From CAYFQH01 sp964345215 (GTDB lineage: Bacteria > Bacillota > Clostridia > Christensenellales > Aristaeellaceae): a stretch of DNA of 64,000 nucleotides. This document shows, piece after piece, positions 1-8,288 of this stretch (position 1 is its first letter; every line of letters starts with the position of its first letter). A program made the translations under genes and the position numbers. Location of the stretch: assembly GCA_964345215.1 (NCBI GenBank), contig CAYFQH010000003.1, positions 1 through 64,000 of the forward strand. The letters run 5' to 3'. The notes under the pieces are model-generated. The model was not told the origin of the DNA, did not search any database, and saw only the letters and a list, made by a program, of their open reading frames with translations.

Positions 1-190
1 GCAGGCAAGCCCTTTGAAAAAAGAGAAGGCAGGCCTTATGAAAAGCGGGAGAGTAAGCCCTTTGACCGCCCCAGCGGGCCGAGGGAAGACAGGCCCTACC
101 CAAAACGTGAGGATAGGCCTTATAACAGGGATAAGCGGGAAGACCGGCCCTATGGAAAACCGGCGGGTAAACCTTTTGGTCAGCGGCCGG
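1..190 (+). repeat. Low-complexity repeat coding for KREDRPY-like peptides
   Basis: Read in the rsmB frame, this stretch encodes degenerate units of about 7 to 14 residues such as GRPYEKRE, DRPYPKRE and KREDRPYGK, with RPY or KPF recurring. The composition (Arg, Lys, Glu, Asp, Pro, Tyr) predicts a disordered, highly charged segment like RNA-binding tails. The repeat may extend left of the window. It joins the RsmB core in frame without a stop. Confidence 0.75.
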
Positions 191-1554
191 CAGCTGTTTT
201 TAACCCGAAAAACACTGCTCGCTACGTGGCTCTCAGTGCCTTGAACGAGGTTACCCAGCAGGAGGCTTATGGCAGCATTTCTTTAGACAGGCAGCTGCAA
301 AATGCTCCCCTCACCCCGGTAGAACGGCGGCTGGCAACCCAACTTTTATACGGAACCCTGGAAAATCAAATTCATATCGACTTTGCCCTTGGCCACTTTA
401 TTAAAAACAAAGAAGAAGTAGACCCTAAGGCTTGGAATGTTTTGCGTTTAAGCCTATATCAAATGCTCTTTTTAGATAAAATTCCCGAAAGCGCGGCGGT
501 AAACGAAGGGGTTAATTTGGTAAAGCAGTTGGAAATGGATTACTTAACTGGCTTTGTAAACGGTGTTTTACGCAACTTTACCAGGGAACGGGATCAAATT
601 CCATGGCCTAAAGAAGAAGAAAATCAAGAGGAATACCTGTCGGTACAATATTCCATTCCCTTATGGCTGGTGGAAGAGCTCATTAATGATTATGGCTACG
701 ACAAAGCCAAGGCCATTTGCGCCTATCAAAACCCTCAGCAGGGCATCCCCCTGCGGCCAAATACCATGAAAATATCAGTGGATAGGCTTAAAACCCTGCT
801 TAAAGAAAAACAGTGGGAGGTAACGCCCGGGGTATTTGACCAGGTGCTGTGGGTTAAAGGAGCCGATAACATCGGCAAAGAGGAGGACTATCTAAAGGGC
901 CTTTACAGCATTCAAGGAGAGGGTAGCATTTTAGCCGCCCAAGCCGTTGATGTAGGAGCCGGTATGACTGTTTTGGATGCTTGCGCAGCCCCTGGGGGCA
1001 AAACCGCTTTTATGGCAGAACAAATGCAGGGCACCGGCCGGGTACAGGCCTGGGATAAGCATGAACACCGGGCAGCTCTTTTGCAGGCCATGAAAAAAAG
1101 ATTGCACCTTGAAAACATTCGCCCTATGGTAAAGGATGCCAGTATGCCTAGGGAAGATTTAGTGGAAACCTTCGACAGGGTTTTAATCGATGCTCCTTGC
1201 TCGGGCCTTGGGGTCATGTGGGAAAAACCCGATGTAAAATACCGGCACAGCCTACAATCCATTGAGGCCCTGGTAAAAGAACAGGGAGATATTTTATCCG
1301 CCTGTGCCCCCTATGTAAAGCGGGGGGGGATATTGGTGTATTCTACCTGCTCTATTTTAGCCCGGGAAAACCAGCACCAGGTAGAAGCCTTTTTACAAGG
1401 GCATCCTGATTTTATCCCGGTACCCATGCCCCATCATTTCCCAGAGACCCTAAAAGAAAAAGCAGGGGATAAGGGTCTGCAGCTTTTGCCTACAGAAGAC
1501 GGGGTGGAAGGATTTTTTATGGCCCGCTTTGAAAAGAAAGGAAAAACCCGTTGA
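1..1554 (+). CDS. rsmB: 16S rRNA (cytosine-C5) methyltransferase RsmB, 5'-truncated by the window edge
   Basis: RsmB methylates C967 (E. coli numbering) of 16S rRNA using S-adenosylmethionine. The core begins near base 220 with a NusB-like RNA-binding domain (to about base 700), followed by the Rossmann methyltransferase. Visible motifs are the SAM loop DACAAPGGKT (from 974), DAPCSG (1189-1206) and the nucleophile motif YSTCS with its Cys at 1348-1350. The frame does not start at the GTG at 226: it stays open without a stop to base 1 and encodes a repetitive Arg/Lys/Tyr/Pro-rich extension. The true start is therefore outside the window. The stop overlaps the rlmN start by 4 bases (TTGA), indicating translational coupling. 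Function is confident; the extent of the N-terminus is unknown. Confidence 0.9.
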   Translation, partial: AGKPFEKREGRPYEKRESKPFDRPSGPREDRPYPKREDRPYNRDKREDRPYGKPAGKPFGQRPAAVFNPKNTARYVALSALNEVTQQEAYGSISLDRQLQNAPLTPVERRLATQLLYGTLENQIHIDFALGHFIKNKEEVDPKAWNVLRLSLYQMLFLDKIPESAAVNEGVNLVKQLEMDYLTGFVNGVLRNFTRERDQIPWPKEEENQEEYLSVQYSIPLWLVEELINDYGYDKAKAICAYQNPQQGIPLRPNTMKISVDRLKTLLKEKQWEVTPGVFDQVLWVKGADNIGKEEDYLKGLYSIQGEGSILAAQAVDVGAGMTVLDACAAPGGKTAFMAEQMQGTGRVQAWDKHEHRAALLQAMKKRLHLENIRPMVKDASMPREDLVETFDRVLIDAPCSGLGVMWEKPDVKYRHSLQSIEALVKEQGDILSACAPYVKRGGILVYSTCSILARENQHQVEAFLQGHPDFIPVPMPHHFPETLKEKAGDKGLQLLPTEDGVEGFFMARFEKKGKTR

Positions 1555-2612
1555 GTAAAACTATTTTGCTGGATTTTAATAGGCAGCAGCTTGAGGCCTA
1601 TGCCAAAGAAAAAGGGCAGCCGGCTTTTCGGGGCAAGCAATTGTTCACCTGGCTTCACCAGGGAGCAGCCTTTGAAAATATGAGTAACCTCCCCCTGGGC
1701 TTTAGAGAACAATTGACCAAAGAAGCCTTGGATCAGCCTGTTCAAATTGCAGAAGTCTTTTCCTCTCAAAAAGACGATACGGTGAAGTTCCTCTACGCCC
1801 TTCATGACGGCAATTGTATCGAAGGGGTGCTTATGAGCTACCACCATGGCTATAGTTTATGTGTATCTACTCAGGTGGGCTGCAATATGGGTTGTACCTT
1901 TTGCGCCAGCACTCTAAATGGTTGTGTGCGCAACCTATCCGCCGGAGAAATTTTAGGCCAGGTTATCGCAGCCAACAACTACTTAAAAGGGGAGCACAAG
2001 GTGAGCAACGTGGTGCTTATGGGTAGCGGTGAGCCCTTGGACAATTACGATGACGTGGTAACGTTTTTACGGCTCCTAAAAGAAAAAGAGGGCATTAACC
2101 TGAGCCTTCGCAATATTTCTTTAAGTACCTGTGGGTTGGTGCCCCAAATAAGAACCCTGGCCGATGAGGGACTGCCGGTGACGCTATGCATTTCCCTCCA
2201 CGCTCCTAACGATGAAATACGGCAAAAAAGCATGCCCATTGCAAGGCGTTATTCAATGGAGGAGATTCTTGATGCCTGCCGCTATTATTTAGAAAAAACC
2301 GGGCGCAGAATTATTTTTGAATACGCCCTGATACATAACTTAAATTCGGCTCCTGCCCATGCTAAGGAACTGGCGGGCAAATTAAGGGGTTTACAGTGCC
2401 ATGTAAATCTCATTCCTTTAAACGAGGTGGAAGAGCGGGCTTTACAAACCGTATCCAAACCCGTTGCTCAGGCTTTTTTAAAAATATTGGCCGATAACCA
2501 CATCTCCGCCACCCTCAGGCGCACCATGGGGGAGGACATTGGCGGCGCCTGCGGCCAGCTTCGCAGATCCCGCTTGGAGTTAACAAACGATCCGGGAGTG
2601 ATGGCTCAATGA
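1551..2612 (+). CDS. rlmN: 23S rRNA (adenine2503-C2)/tRNA(adenine37-C2) methyltransferase RlmN
   Basis: Radical-SAM enzyme that methylates C2 of A2503 in 23S rRNA and A37 in some tRNAs. The 353 residues match the family length. The radical-SAM cluster motif CNMGCTFC (C-x3-C-x2-C) follows TQVG, and the C-terminal catalytic cysteine lies in GEDIGGACGQL. The start is TTG, overlapping the rsmB stop by four bases, and the stop overlaps prpC by four bases. With rsmB it forms an rRNA-modification pair heading the prpC-prkC-rsgA-rpe block, a gene order known in Firmicutes. Confidence 0.95.
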   Translation: MSKTILLDFNRQQLEAYAKEKGQPAFRGKQLFTWLHQGAAFENMSNLPLGFREQLTKEALDQPVQIAEVFSSQKDDTVKFLYALHDGNCIEGVLMSYHHGYSLCVSTQVGCNMGCTFCASTLNGCVRNLSAGEILGQVIAANNYLKGEHKVSNVVLMGSGEPLDNYDDVVTFLRLLKEKEGINLSLRNISLSTCGLVPQIRTLADEGLPVTLCISLHAPNDEIRQKSMPIARRYSMEEILDACRYYLEKTGRRIIFEYALIHNLNSAPAHAKELAGKLRGLQCHVNLIPLNEVEERALQTVSKPVAQAFLKILADNHISATLRRTMGEDIGGACGQLRRSRLELTNDPGVMAQ

Positions 2613-3316
2613 AAGTAGTAGGAAAAACCCACATCGGTTCCATCCGTAAAAACAACCAGGATTCCCTCTTGCTTGCAAAAGGCATTTATGGTGTGGCTGA
2701 CGGCATGGGCGGGCATAATGGCGGAGAAGTGGCCAGCAGTGAAGCTGTGGTGCTTTTAAAAAAGGCCCTGATGGGAAAAGAACCCGACATTAACTGGCTT
2801 GAAAAGGCCATTGAAAAAGTAAATTATGATTTATACCTTCAGCAAAAGGATGACCAGAGCCTGCAAGGCATGGGCACCACCTTAACGGTCCTATGGGAGG
2901 AGGAAAAAAATCTCCTTCTTGGCCATGTAGGTGATAGCAGGGTTTATTTGCTGCGGGACGGGGTTTTTTCAAAAATAACTCACGATCATTCGGTGGTTGA
3001 GGAAATGATGCGCCAAGGGCTTTTGACCAAAGAAAAGGCAAAGGTCCACCCTTACCGTAATGTTGTAACCCGGGCTGTGGGCAGTGCCGAAACCATTGAG
3101 GTGGATACACTGGTTTTACAGCGAAAAGCAAAGGATATTTGGCTGATTTGCTCCGATGGCTTAACCTGCATGGTGGAGGAAGAGGAAATCGCGAATATTA
3201 TTAAGACCCATCCCATTGAAATAAGCCTGGAACGCCTGATGGAGAAAGCCTTGGAAAATGGCGGCAGGGATAATATATCCATTGTGCTTTTGGAAGACCG
3301 TGAGGTGATCCAATGA
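2609..3316 (+). CDS. prpC: PP2C-type Ser/Thr protein phosphatase (PrpC/Stp)
   Basis: A 235-residue soluble PPM/PP2C phosphatase that reverses phosphorylation by the adjacent PASTA kinase. Metal-binding motifs are visible: DGMGGHNGGEVAS near residue 32, GDSRVYLLRDG, SDGLT and the C-terminal GGRDNIS. It starts with NNQD after a short beta strand, as in B. subtilis PrpC. It overlaps rlmN upstream and prkC downstream by ATGA, so phosphatase and kinase are translationally coupled. Assignment is secure; substrates cannot be read from the sequence. Confidence 0.95.
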   Translation: MKVVGKTHIGSIRKNNQDSLLLAKGIYGVADGMGGHNGGEVASSEAVVLLKKALMGKEPDINWLEKAIEKVNYDLYLQQKDDQSLQGMGTTLTVLWEEEKNLLLGHVGDSRVYLLRDGVFSKITHDHSVVEEMMRQGLLTKEKAKVHPYRNVVTRAVGSAETIEVDTLVLQRKAKDIWLICSDGLTCMVEEEEIANIIKTHPIEISLERLMEKALENGGRDNISIVLLEDREVIQ

Positions 3317-5268
3317 ATAGCCGTGTGCTCTCGGGGCGCTACCAGATGATTAGCTTAATCGGCAAGGGCGGCATGGCCAATGTTTACCTGGCGGTTGATA
3401 TTAAAACCGGCCATGAGGTAGCCGTAAAGGTTCTCAAGCCCGAGTTCAGCCAGGACGAGGAGTTCTTAAGCCGATTTCAGCGGGAGGCCCAGATGGCCAG
3501 CAAGGTTTCTCACCATAATATTGTAAACTTGCTGGATGTGGGTATTGAAGAGAACATCCGTTATTTGGTAATGGAATACGTAAAAGGCACCAACCTAAAA
3601 GAGTTAATTAAAGAAAAGGGGAAAATCCCCCCTGTGATTGCGGTGCAAATTACTATCCGCATCTTATCGGCTTTACAGCATACTCACCGCAATGGAGTGA
3701 TTCACCGGGATATTAAGCCTCAAAATATTCTTGTACAAGAGCAGGGACATATTAAAGTAGCCGATTTCGGCATTGCCCGGGTAGCCAATAGCGCAACCCT
3801 TAGTAAGGGCGACAGCGTTATGGGCTCGGTACACTATTTTTCTCCGGAGCAGGCAGCGGGTGAAGAGGTGCTGCAAACGGGTGATATTTATAGCGTAGGC
3901 GTGGTGCTGTACGAAATGCTTACCGGCCGGGTTCCCTTTGAGGGGGATAGCCCTGTGGCGGTAGCTATGCAGCATTTGCATAACAAACCCCGCCCCATTC
4001 AAGAATTTTCACCTAATGTGACCCCGGCTATTTCTAAAGTTGTGATGAAAGCTATGGAAAAAGAGCCAAAGGATCGTTACCAAAATGCTATGGACATGGC
4101 CACAGACTTAAAAGCCGCCTTGGAAGCAAAAAACGAGGAAGCCAACAAATTTTTGTTTGAGTTTCAAGACAGTGATAAGCTTTCTAAGGTTCTAGCAAAG
4201 GAAGAACGAGCTATCCGCCGCCGCCGAAGTAACAGCAGAGTAAAGGAAAGAGGGAAAGCCCTGCTTGGCTTTGGCAGCAAAAAACGGGGTAAAAAAAACC
4301 CGAGAGGGCAAAAACAACAGTTGGTCCTCATTTTAATCGGTAGCATTTTAACCGTTGGAGCTTTGGTGTTGGGGGGCATGTATATTTACCAAAATGTGGT
4401 TATATCCACTCAAGTACCAGAATTGTTTGGGGAGGAGGGGACCCGGGCAGCGGAGCTAATTCGCCAGGCAGGCCTTGTTGGCGAGAGCCATGAGATTTTA
4501 AACGAAGGTGTTGCTGCGGGAAAGGTTATTTTTCAAAGCCCCTCGTCGGGGGAGCGGATTAAAAAGGGGGAAACCGTGATTTATTTTGTCTCTGCCGGCC
4601 GGGATGAACTGATAATACCCAGCTTAGAGGGCATGACCAGAGAAAGCGCTACCCCTATGCTTAGCACCATGGGTATGGTGTTGGAAATTGCCGACAGGGT
4701 TTTATCCGATGAGAAGATCGATACCATTTTGGAACAGTCCCCTGGGGCAGGGACGCAAGGGGAAATTGGGCAGGTGGTCCAGGTTGTCCTTTCAGGAGGA
4801 AGGGCGCTGATGCCGGAAGTGTGTGGAGGCGATTTGCAGCAGGCCCGGGACGCTTTAACGGGATTTGATCTGTCCATGTTGAGGTTAAAAGGAGTGCAGA
4901 GCAATAAAAACAGGCAAAATGGCATGATTGTGGAACAATTTCCTACGGTAGGAAGCGAAACCATGCTGCGCACCTCCATTACCTTAACCATTGCCCAGGA
5001 CCGGTGGCAGCCATACCAAGGGCTGATTTCACGCCAGATACCAGCTTTGGATACTGAAGCGAAGGTGCGGGTGATTCTGGTTACCACAGAGGGAGAAGAA
5101 ATCCTTCAGTGGGAAGAAACTCAGCCTGCAGGAAAACCCCTACAGCTGTTGGGCCTTTTATATCATAGCCAGGGGGGCATGTATACGTATAAAATTTATC
5201 AAAATGATGAGCTGCTAATGGAGGAGCGTATTAACTTAATAGAGGAGGATGCTGGTGGAGCAGCTTAA
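3313..5268 (+). CDS. prkC: Membrane Ser/Thr protein kinase with PASTA domains (PrkC/PknB/IreK type)
   Basis: 651 residues. An N-terminal Hanks-type kinase (about 1-275) carries GKGGMANVY, HRDIKPQNIL, DFGIAR and SPEQAAG. A basic juxtamembrane stretch follows, then one transmembrane helix near residues 337-358, then three extracellular PASTA repeats (about 362-430, 431-498, 499-565) and an extra C-terminal domain of about 80 residues. PASTA domains bind peptidoglycan fragments or lipid II, so the kinase couples cell-wall state to growth. It is coupled to prpC upstream. A gene for an IreB-type protein, a known substrate of such kinases, lies at 57082. Confidence 0.95.
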   Translation: MNSRVLSGRYQMISLIGKGGMANVYLAVDIKTGHEVAVKVLKPEFSQDEEFLSRFQREAQMASKVSHHNIVNLLDVGIEENIRYLVMEYVKGTNLKELIKEKGKIPPVIAVQITIRILSALQHTHRNGVIHRDIKPQNILVQEQGHIKVADFGIARVANSATLSKGDSVMGSVHYFSPEQAAGEEVLQTGDIYSVGVVLYEMLTGRVPFEGDSPVAVAMQHLHNKPRPIQEFSPNVTPAISKVVMKAMEKEPKDRYQNAMDMATDLKAALEAKNEEANKFLFEFQDSDKLSKVLAKEERAIRRRRSNSRVKERGKALLGFGSKKRGKKNPRGQKQQLVLILIGSILTVGALVLGGMYIYQNVVISTQVPELFGEEGTRAAELIRQAGLVGESHEILNEGVAAGKVIFQSPSSGERIKKGETVIYFVSAGRDELIIPSLEGMTRESATPMLSTMGMVLEIADRVLSDEKIDTILEQSPGAGTQGEIGQVVQVVLSGGRALMPEVCGGDLQQARDALTGFDLSMLRLKGVQSNKNRQNGMIVEQFPTVGSETMLRTSITLTIAQDRWQPYQGLISRQIPALDTEAKVRVILVTTEGEEILQWEETQPAGKPLQLLGLLYHSQGGMYTYKIYQNDELLMEERINLIEEDAGGAA

Positions 5269-6145
5269 ACGAGGCAGAATTATTGAAGGCCGGGGCGGCT
5301 TTTATACTGTTGCCGACAGTATAGAAAAAAAGCAGCATGTCCTTCGGGCCAGGGGCCGTTTCCGCAAAGAAAAAATTAAACCCCTAGTGGGTGATCGGGT
5401 TACATTTTATGAGCCCAAGGAGGAAGAGGAAGGCTGGATTGAAGAAATTCTGCCTAGGTCTTCCGAGCTGGTTCGCCCACCGGCTGCCAACATTGAGCTG
5501 ATGTTGATTACCTTTTCACCCTCCCCCATGGTTGACCTGCTGTTGATCGACAAAATGCTTGTTCGGGCCCGGCAGGAAAACATTCAATGCCTGCTTGTTT
5601 ATAATAAGGCCGATGTAGATCAAACCCTGGCCGGTGAAATACACCGACAATATGCCGGAGCCCAGGCTCCCTTTTACCAGGTAAGTGCTGTTAAAAGAGA
5701 GGGGTTAAAAGAACTGCGGGAGGCTATGAAGGGAAAACTATGCTGCATGGCCGGCCAGTCCGGTGTGGGCAAAAGCACTCTTTTAAACGAACTGTTAAAT
5801 ATTGATCTGGAAACAGGTTCCATCAGCCAAAAAACCGAGCGGGGCAAACATACAACCCGGCATACTACCCTGATTGAAAAAGATGGACTGATGGTGCTGG
5901 ACACTCCTGGCTTTAGCCTATTGGACTTAGACAAAAAAATGGAACCGGTTGACCTGCAAAAATACTACCCTGAGTTTGAACCTTATAGGCAAGCTTGTTA
6001 TTTTCAGCCTTGTTACCATCAAACAGAGCCGAAATGTGCCGTTATAAAAGGCATGAAGGAAGGGGAGATACACCCCAAGCGCATGGAGCGTTATTGGGCA
6101 TTGCTTGAAGAAACGAAAGAAAATTGGAGGGGCCGATATGATTAA
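5255..6145 (+). CDS. rsgA: Small ribosomal subunit biogenesis GTPase RsgA
   Basis: RsgA is a circularly permuted GTPase acting late in 30S maturation. The protein has an N-terminal OB fold, the G4 motif NKAD before the P-loop GQSGVGKST, the G3 motif DTPG, and a C-terminal zinc knuckle (CYFQPCYH then C). The longest frame starts at ATG 5249, but AGGAGG at 5243-5248 abuts that ATG directly; GTG 5255 is six bases downstream of it and is preferred, giving 296 residues. It overlaps the prkC end by 14 bases and the rpe start by 8, within one transcription unit. Confidence 0.92.
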   Translation: MEQLKRGRIIEGRGGFYTVADSIEKKQHVLRARGRFRKEKIKPLVGDRVTFYEPKEEEEGWIEEILPRSSELVRPPAANIELMLITFSPSPMVDLLLIDKMLVRARQENIQCLLVYNKADVDQTLAGEIHRQYAGAQAPFYQVSAVKREGLKELREAMKGKLCCMAGQSGVGKSTLLNELLNIDLETGSISQKTERGKHTTRHTTLIEKDGLMVLDTPGFSLLDLDKKMEPVDLQKYYPEFEPYRQACYFQPCYHQTEPKCAVIKGMKEGEIHPKRMERYWALLEETKENWRGRYD

Positions 6146-6773
6146 GGTAGCTGCATCAGTCTTAGCGGCAGATATACTACACCTGGGCAATGAAGTTGAA
6201 AGACTGGAAAGGATCCACTGTGATTGGGTTCATGTAGATGTGATGGACGGGAGTTTTGTACCCAACCTTTCCTATGGGCCCCATGTGGTGCAGGCCCTTA
6301 GGGAAAAAACTGATTTGATTTTGGATGTACACTTAATGGTTAATGAACCCCAGCGCCATGTTGAAGCCTTTGCAAAGGCCGGAGCTGATTATCTAACCAT
6401 TCATTGTGAGGCAACCAAGGATCCGGGCCAGGTTTTAAAACAAATTAAAAACCTGGGCGTAAAGACAGGCATTACCTTAAAACCCGCAACCCGGATAGAA
6501 ACCCTTAAAGAATACCTACCCCTTGCAGATATGGTGCTTGTAATGACCGTAGAACCCGGTTTTGGCGGCCAATCTTTTATGGAAAAAATGCTTGAAAAGG
6601 TTAAAATCCTCCGCCAATGGGGCTTTACGGGCCATGTTGAGGTAGATGGGGGCATAAACCTTTTAACTGGAGAGCAAGCGGTAAAAAGCGGCGCAGATGT
6701 GCTGGTAATGGGTACGGCCTTATTTAAAGCCGGCGACCCAGCCATGCTGATTAAGCAAGTCCATGGGCTGTAA
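6138..6773 (+). CDS. rpe: Ribulose-phosphate 3-epimerase
   Basis: Interconverts ribulose 5-phosphate and xylulose 5-phosphate in the pentose phosphate pathway. The 211-residue TIM barrel begins MIKVAASVLAADILHL and shows HVDVMDG, HLMV, VEPGFGGQ and VDGGIN, which supply metal-binding and phosphate-binding residues. A longer frame from 6105 would add 11 residues inside rsgA; ATG 6138 has GGAGG eight bases upstream and matches the family N-terminus. It overlaps the rsgA end by 8 bases, as in many Firmicutes. Confidence 0.95.
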   Translation: MIKVAASVLAADILHLGNEVERLERIHCDWVHVDVMDGSFVPNLSYGPHVVQALREKTDLILDVHLMVNEPQRHVEAFAKAGADYLTIHCEATKDPGQVLKQIKNLGVKTGITLKPATRIETLKEYLPLADMVLVMTVEPGFGGQSFMEKMLEKVKILRQWGFTGHVEVDGGINLLTGEQAVKSGADVLVMGTALFKAGDPAMLIKQVHGL

Positions 6774-6778
6774 GAAGA

Positions 6779-7336
6779 ATGGAACAAGCTGTTTTTTATT
6801 GTGATGAACAAAAAAATATTTTTTGGGACCGGCAAAAGGCCTGTGCCTTTACAGGACACCGGCTAAAAGAACTGCCCTTTACCCAGGGCAGCAGGGAGTG
6901 GCAAGGATTTGTATGCCGGATGAATCAAGCCCTTGATATGGAAATTAAAAGAGGGATGACCACCTTTTTGTGCGGCATGGCCCAAGGAGCAGATTTGCTG
7001 ATGGGGGAAGGGGTAATTGAGAAAAAGCAGGAGTACCCCCTTACCCTGGTAGCTGCTTGCCCTTACCCAGGGCAGGCTCAAAGCTGGGGAAAGGACCAGC
7101 AGGCCCAGTACCAGAGAGTTTTAAAAAACTGTGACTATGTGTATTACTTATGCAGAACCTATGAAAAAGGCAGTTTTCATTTGCGAAATCGCTTTATGGT
7201 GGACCACAGCAACAGGCTGCTGGCTGCTTACGACGGCAGAAAAAAAGGCGGAACCTACTACACCCTAACCTATGCAAAACAAAAAGGATCCACCATCGGC
7301 TTTGTACCCCTGGTGGATCAAATTGGGTTTTTGTAG
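6779..7336 (+). CDS. YpsA/DUF1273-like SLOG-family protein
   Basis: 185 residues. The N-terminal motif ACAFTGHR, the G-A-Q-GAD segment (CGMAQGADLL), AACPYPGQ, CDYVYYL and the C-terminal RNRFMVDHSN followed by GG(T)YYT match the DUF1273/YpsA group of the SLOG (Rossmann-like nucleotide-binding) superfamily. B. subtilis YpsA has been connected to cell division, but the biochemical activity is not established. The gene begins 5 bases after the rpe stop with only a weak ribosome binding site, so it is probably cotranscribed with rpe. It sits where other clostridia often carry a thiamine pyrophosphokinase gene. Confidence 0.75.
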   Translation: MEQAVFYCDEQKNIFWDRQKACAFTGHRLKELPFTQGSREWQGFVCRMNQALDMEIKRGMTTFLCGMAQGADLLMGEGVIEKKQEYPLTLVAACPYPGQAQSWGKDQQAQYQRVLKNCDYVYYLCRTYEKGSFHLRNRFMVDHSNRLLAAYDGRKKGGTYYTLTYAKQKGSTIGFVPLVDQIGFL

Positions 7337-7339
7337 CGT

Positions 7340-8044
7340 TTAGGGCTGAATCATGGGCATGGGACGCTCCAGGCGGATGCAGCGGCCGGCAAAGGCAACG
7401 TCCTGTATATAGGCTTTTGTAATAACAGGCTCCTTTTGGTGGCGGACTAACAAAAGGGTGGCGGTATCCATCAGTTGTATCTTGACTGGTATGTATTTGT
7501 CCCCCTGTTTTATCAGCATAATCTGCTGGTCTGCCGGGTTTTTGGTTGAAACTACCAATAAAAGGTCACCGGAAAAAATGTTAAAGCCTTCCATTTGATT
7601 ATCGGGCACCTGGTAGTAAAACACCTTATCGGGATTAAAACCTTCAATTTTTTGATCGGTAACGGGTACAAGGCGGCGGCCCTTCTCCTGCATAGATTGG
7701 TTGTATATAGGCACCCTTTTTACCACGCTGGATAAGGCATCCAGCCAGATGGAGCCGGCAACAGGCTTTTTAGAACCTTTTTGCTGCTGCACTGTTTTGC
7801 CAGGGGACAGGGCACTCAAATCGACTGCTGAGGCGATGTCTTCTAGAAAAAAGGAAGCCTGGTTTGACTCTTCAAGGCCAATGTTTTTTAAAATCCGCCG
7901 GGCCTGTTCGTCTTGAATAATTCTTTTTCCAGCTTCCACTTCCTGCAAATATTTTTCAGATACACCGGATTTTTTTGCAAGGCTTTTAATCGAAATATTT
8001 TTACGCATCCGTTCCATTTGAATTAAGTTGCCCAGTCTGCTCAT
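7340..8044 (-). CDS. XRE-family repressor with a LexA/CI-like C-terminal domain lacking the catalytic serine
   Basis: 234 residues. The N-terminal helix-turn-helix (about residues 4-60, with SIKSLAKKSGVSEKYLQEVEAG) is a Cro/CI-type DNA-binding domain. A linker leads to a C-terminal beta domain resembling the S24 peptidase/LexA fold (VPDNQMEGFNIFSGDLLLV). In self-cleaving proteins the position within G-D-S-M is Ser; here it is Gln (DNQM), so autoproteolysis is unlikely although a Lys remains downstream. ATG 8044 is preferred over GTG 8053 because GAGGTG lies six bases upstream of it. Targets are unknown. It is convergent with the YpsA-like gene and divergent from the perR-like gene. Confidence 0.7.
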   Translation of the reverse strand: MSRLGNLIQMERMRKNISIKSLAKKSGVSEKYLQEVEAGKRIIQDEQARRILKNIGLEESNQASFFLEDIASAVDLSALSPGKTVQQQKGSKKPVAGSIWLDALSSVVKRVPIYNQSMQEKGRRLVPVTDQKIEGFNPDKVFYYQVPDNQMEGFNIFSGDLLLVVSTKNPADQQIMLIKQGDKYIPVKIQLMDTATLLLVRHQKEPVITKAYIQDVAFAGRCIRLERPMPMIQP

Positions 8045-8079
8045 AATATTCACCTCACCCTTTCATTAAACATATTATG

Positions 8080-8094
8080 ATATAATAATTATTA
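8080..8094. promoter_or_regulatory. Per-box-like palindrome at the XRE repressor promoter
   Basis: ATATAATAATTATTA matches the B. subtilis Per box TTATAAT-N-ATTATAA at 12 of 14 defined positions. It abuts the -10 of the leftward promoter and covers its predicted transcription start. AT-rich sequence makes chance matches easier, so confidence is moderate. Confidence 0.4.
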
Positions 8095-8121
8095 TTATAT
8101 GGATTGGTATTAAAAGGTCAA
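8094..8121 (-). promoter_or_regulatory. Sigma-A-type promoter for the XRE repressor
   Basis: Read on the minus strand: TTGACC (8121-8116), 16-base spacer, TATAAT (8099-8094). It points at the repressor gene, whose start lies about 45 bases beyond the predicted transcription start. Confidence 0.6.
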
Positions 8122-8219
8122 TGGGTGAAGAAGATGAAAAAAACAATAAAAAAAGCTTGTTTTAAGCAGAAATTTAAGGTATGGTAGTTGGTAGAGGATA
8201 AAATATTTTTTTAAAAAAG

Positions 8220-8248
8220 TTGACAAATAGAAAAAAAGAGTATACAAT
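8220..8248 (+). promoter_or_regulatory. Sigma-A-type promoter for the perR-like gene
   Basis: TTGACA (8220-8225), exactly 17 bases, TACAAT (8243-8248). This is a strong consensus promoter. Transcription would start near 8255, inside the palindrome immediately downstream. Confidence 0.8.
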
Positions 8249-8249
8249 T

Positions 8250-8274
8250 CTTATTGATAATAAATATCAATAAG
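8250..8274. promoter_or_regulatory. Fur/Per-type operator, perfect 10-bp inverted repeat
   Basis: CTTATTGATA-N5-TATCAATAAG is a perfect inverted repeat over the predicted transcription start. Its core (8255-8269) matches the Fur-family 7-1-7 box TGATAAT-N-ATTATCA at 13 of 14 positions. The gene downstream encodes a Fur-family protein, so negative autoregulation is the simplest reading. Confidence 0.75.
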
Positions 8275-8288
8275 AGGAAGGGGATATA

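Noticed and set aside
14..244. A 76-codon frame across the repetitive start of the window
   Set aside because: It is out of frame with rsmB and ends inside its core; the rsmB frame itself is open through the region and gives the meaningful repeats.
7340..8044. Active LexA-type self-cleaving SOS repressor
   Set aside because: The serine position is Gln, so the standard Ser-Lys chemistry is missing.
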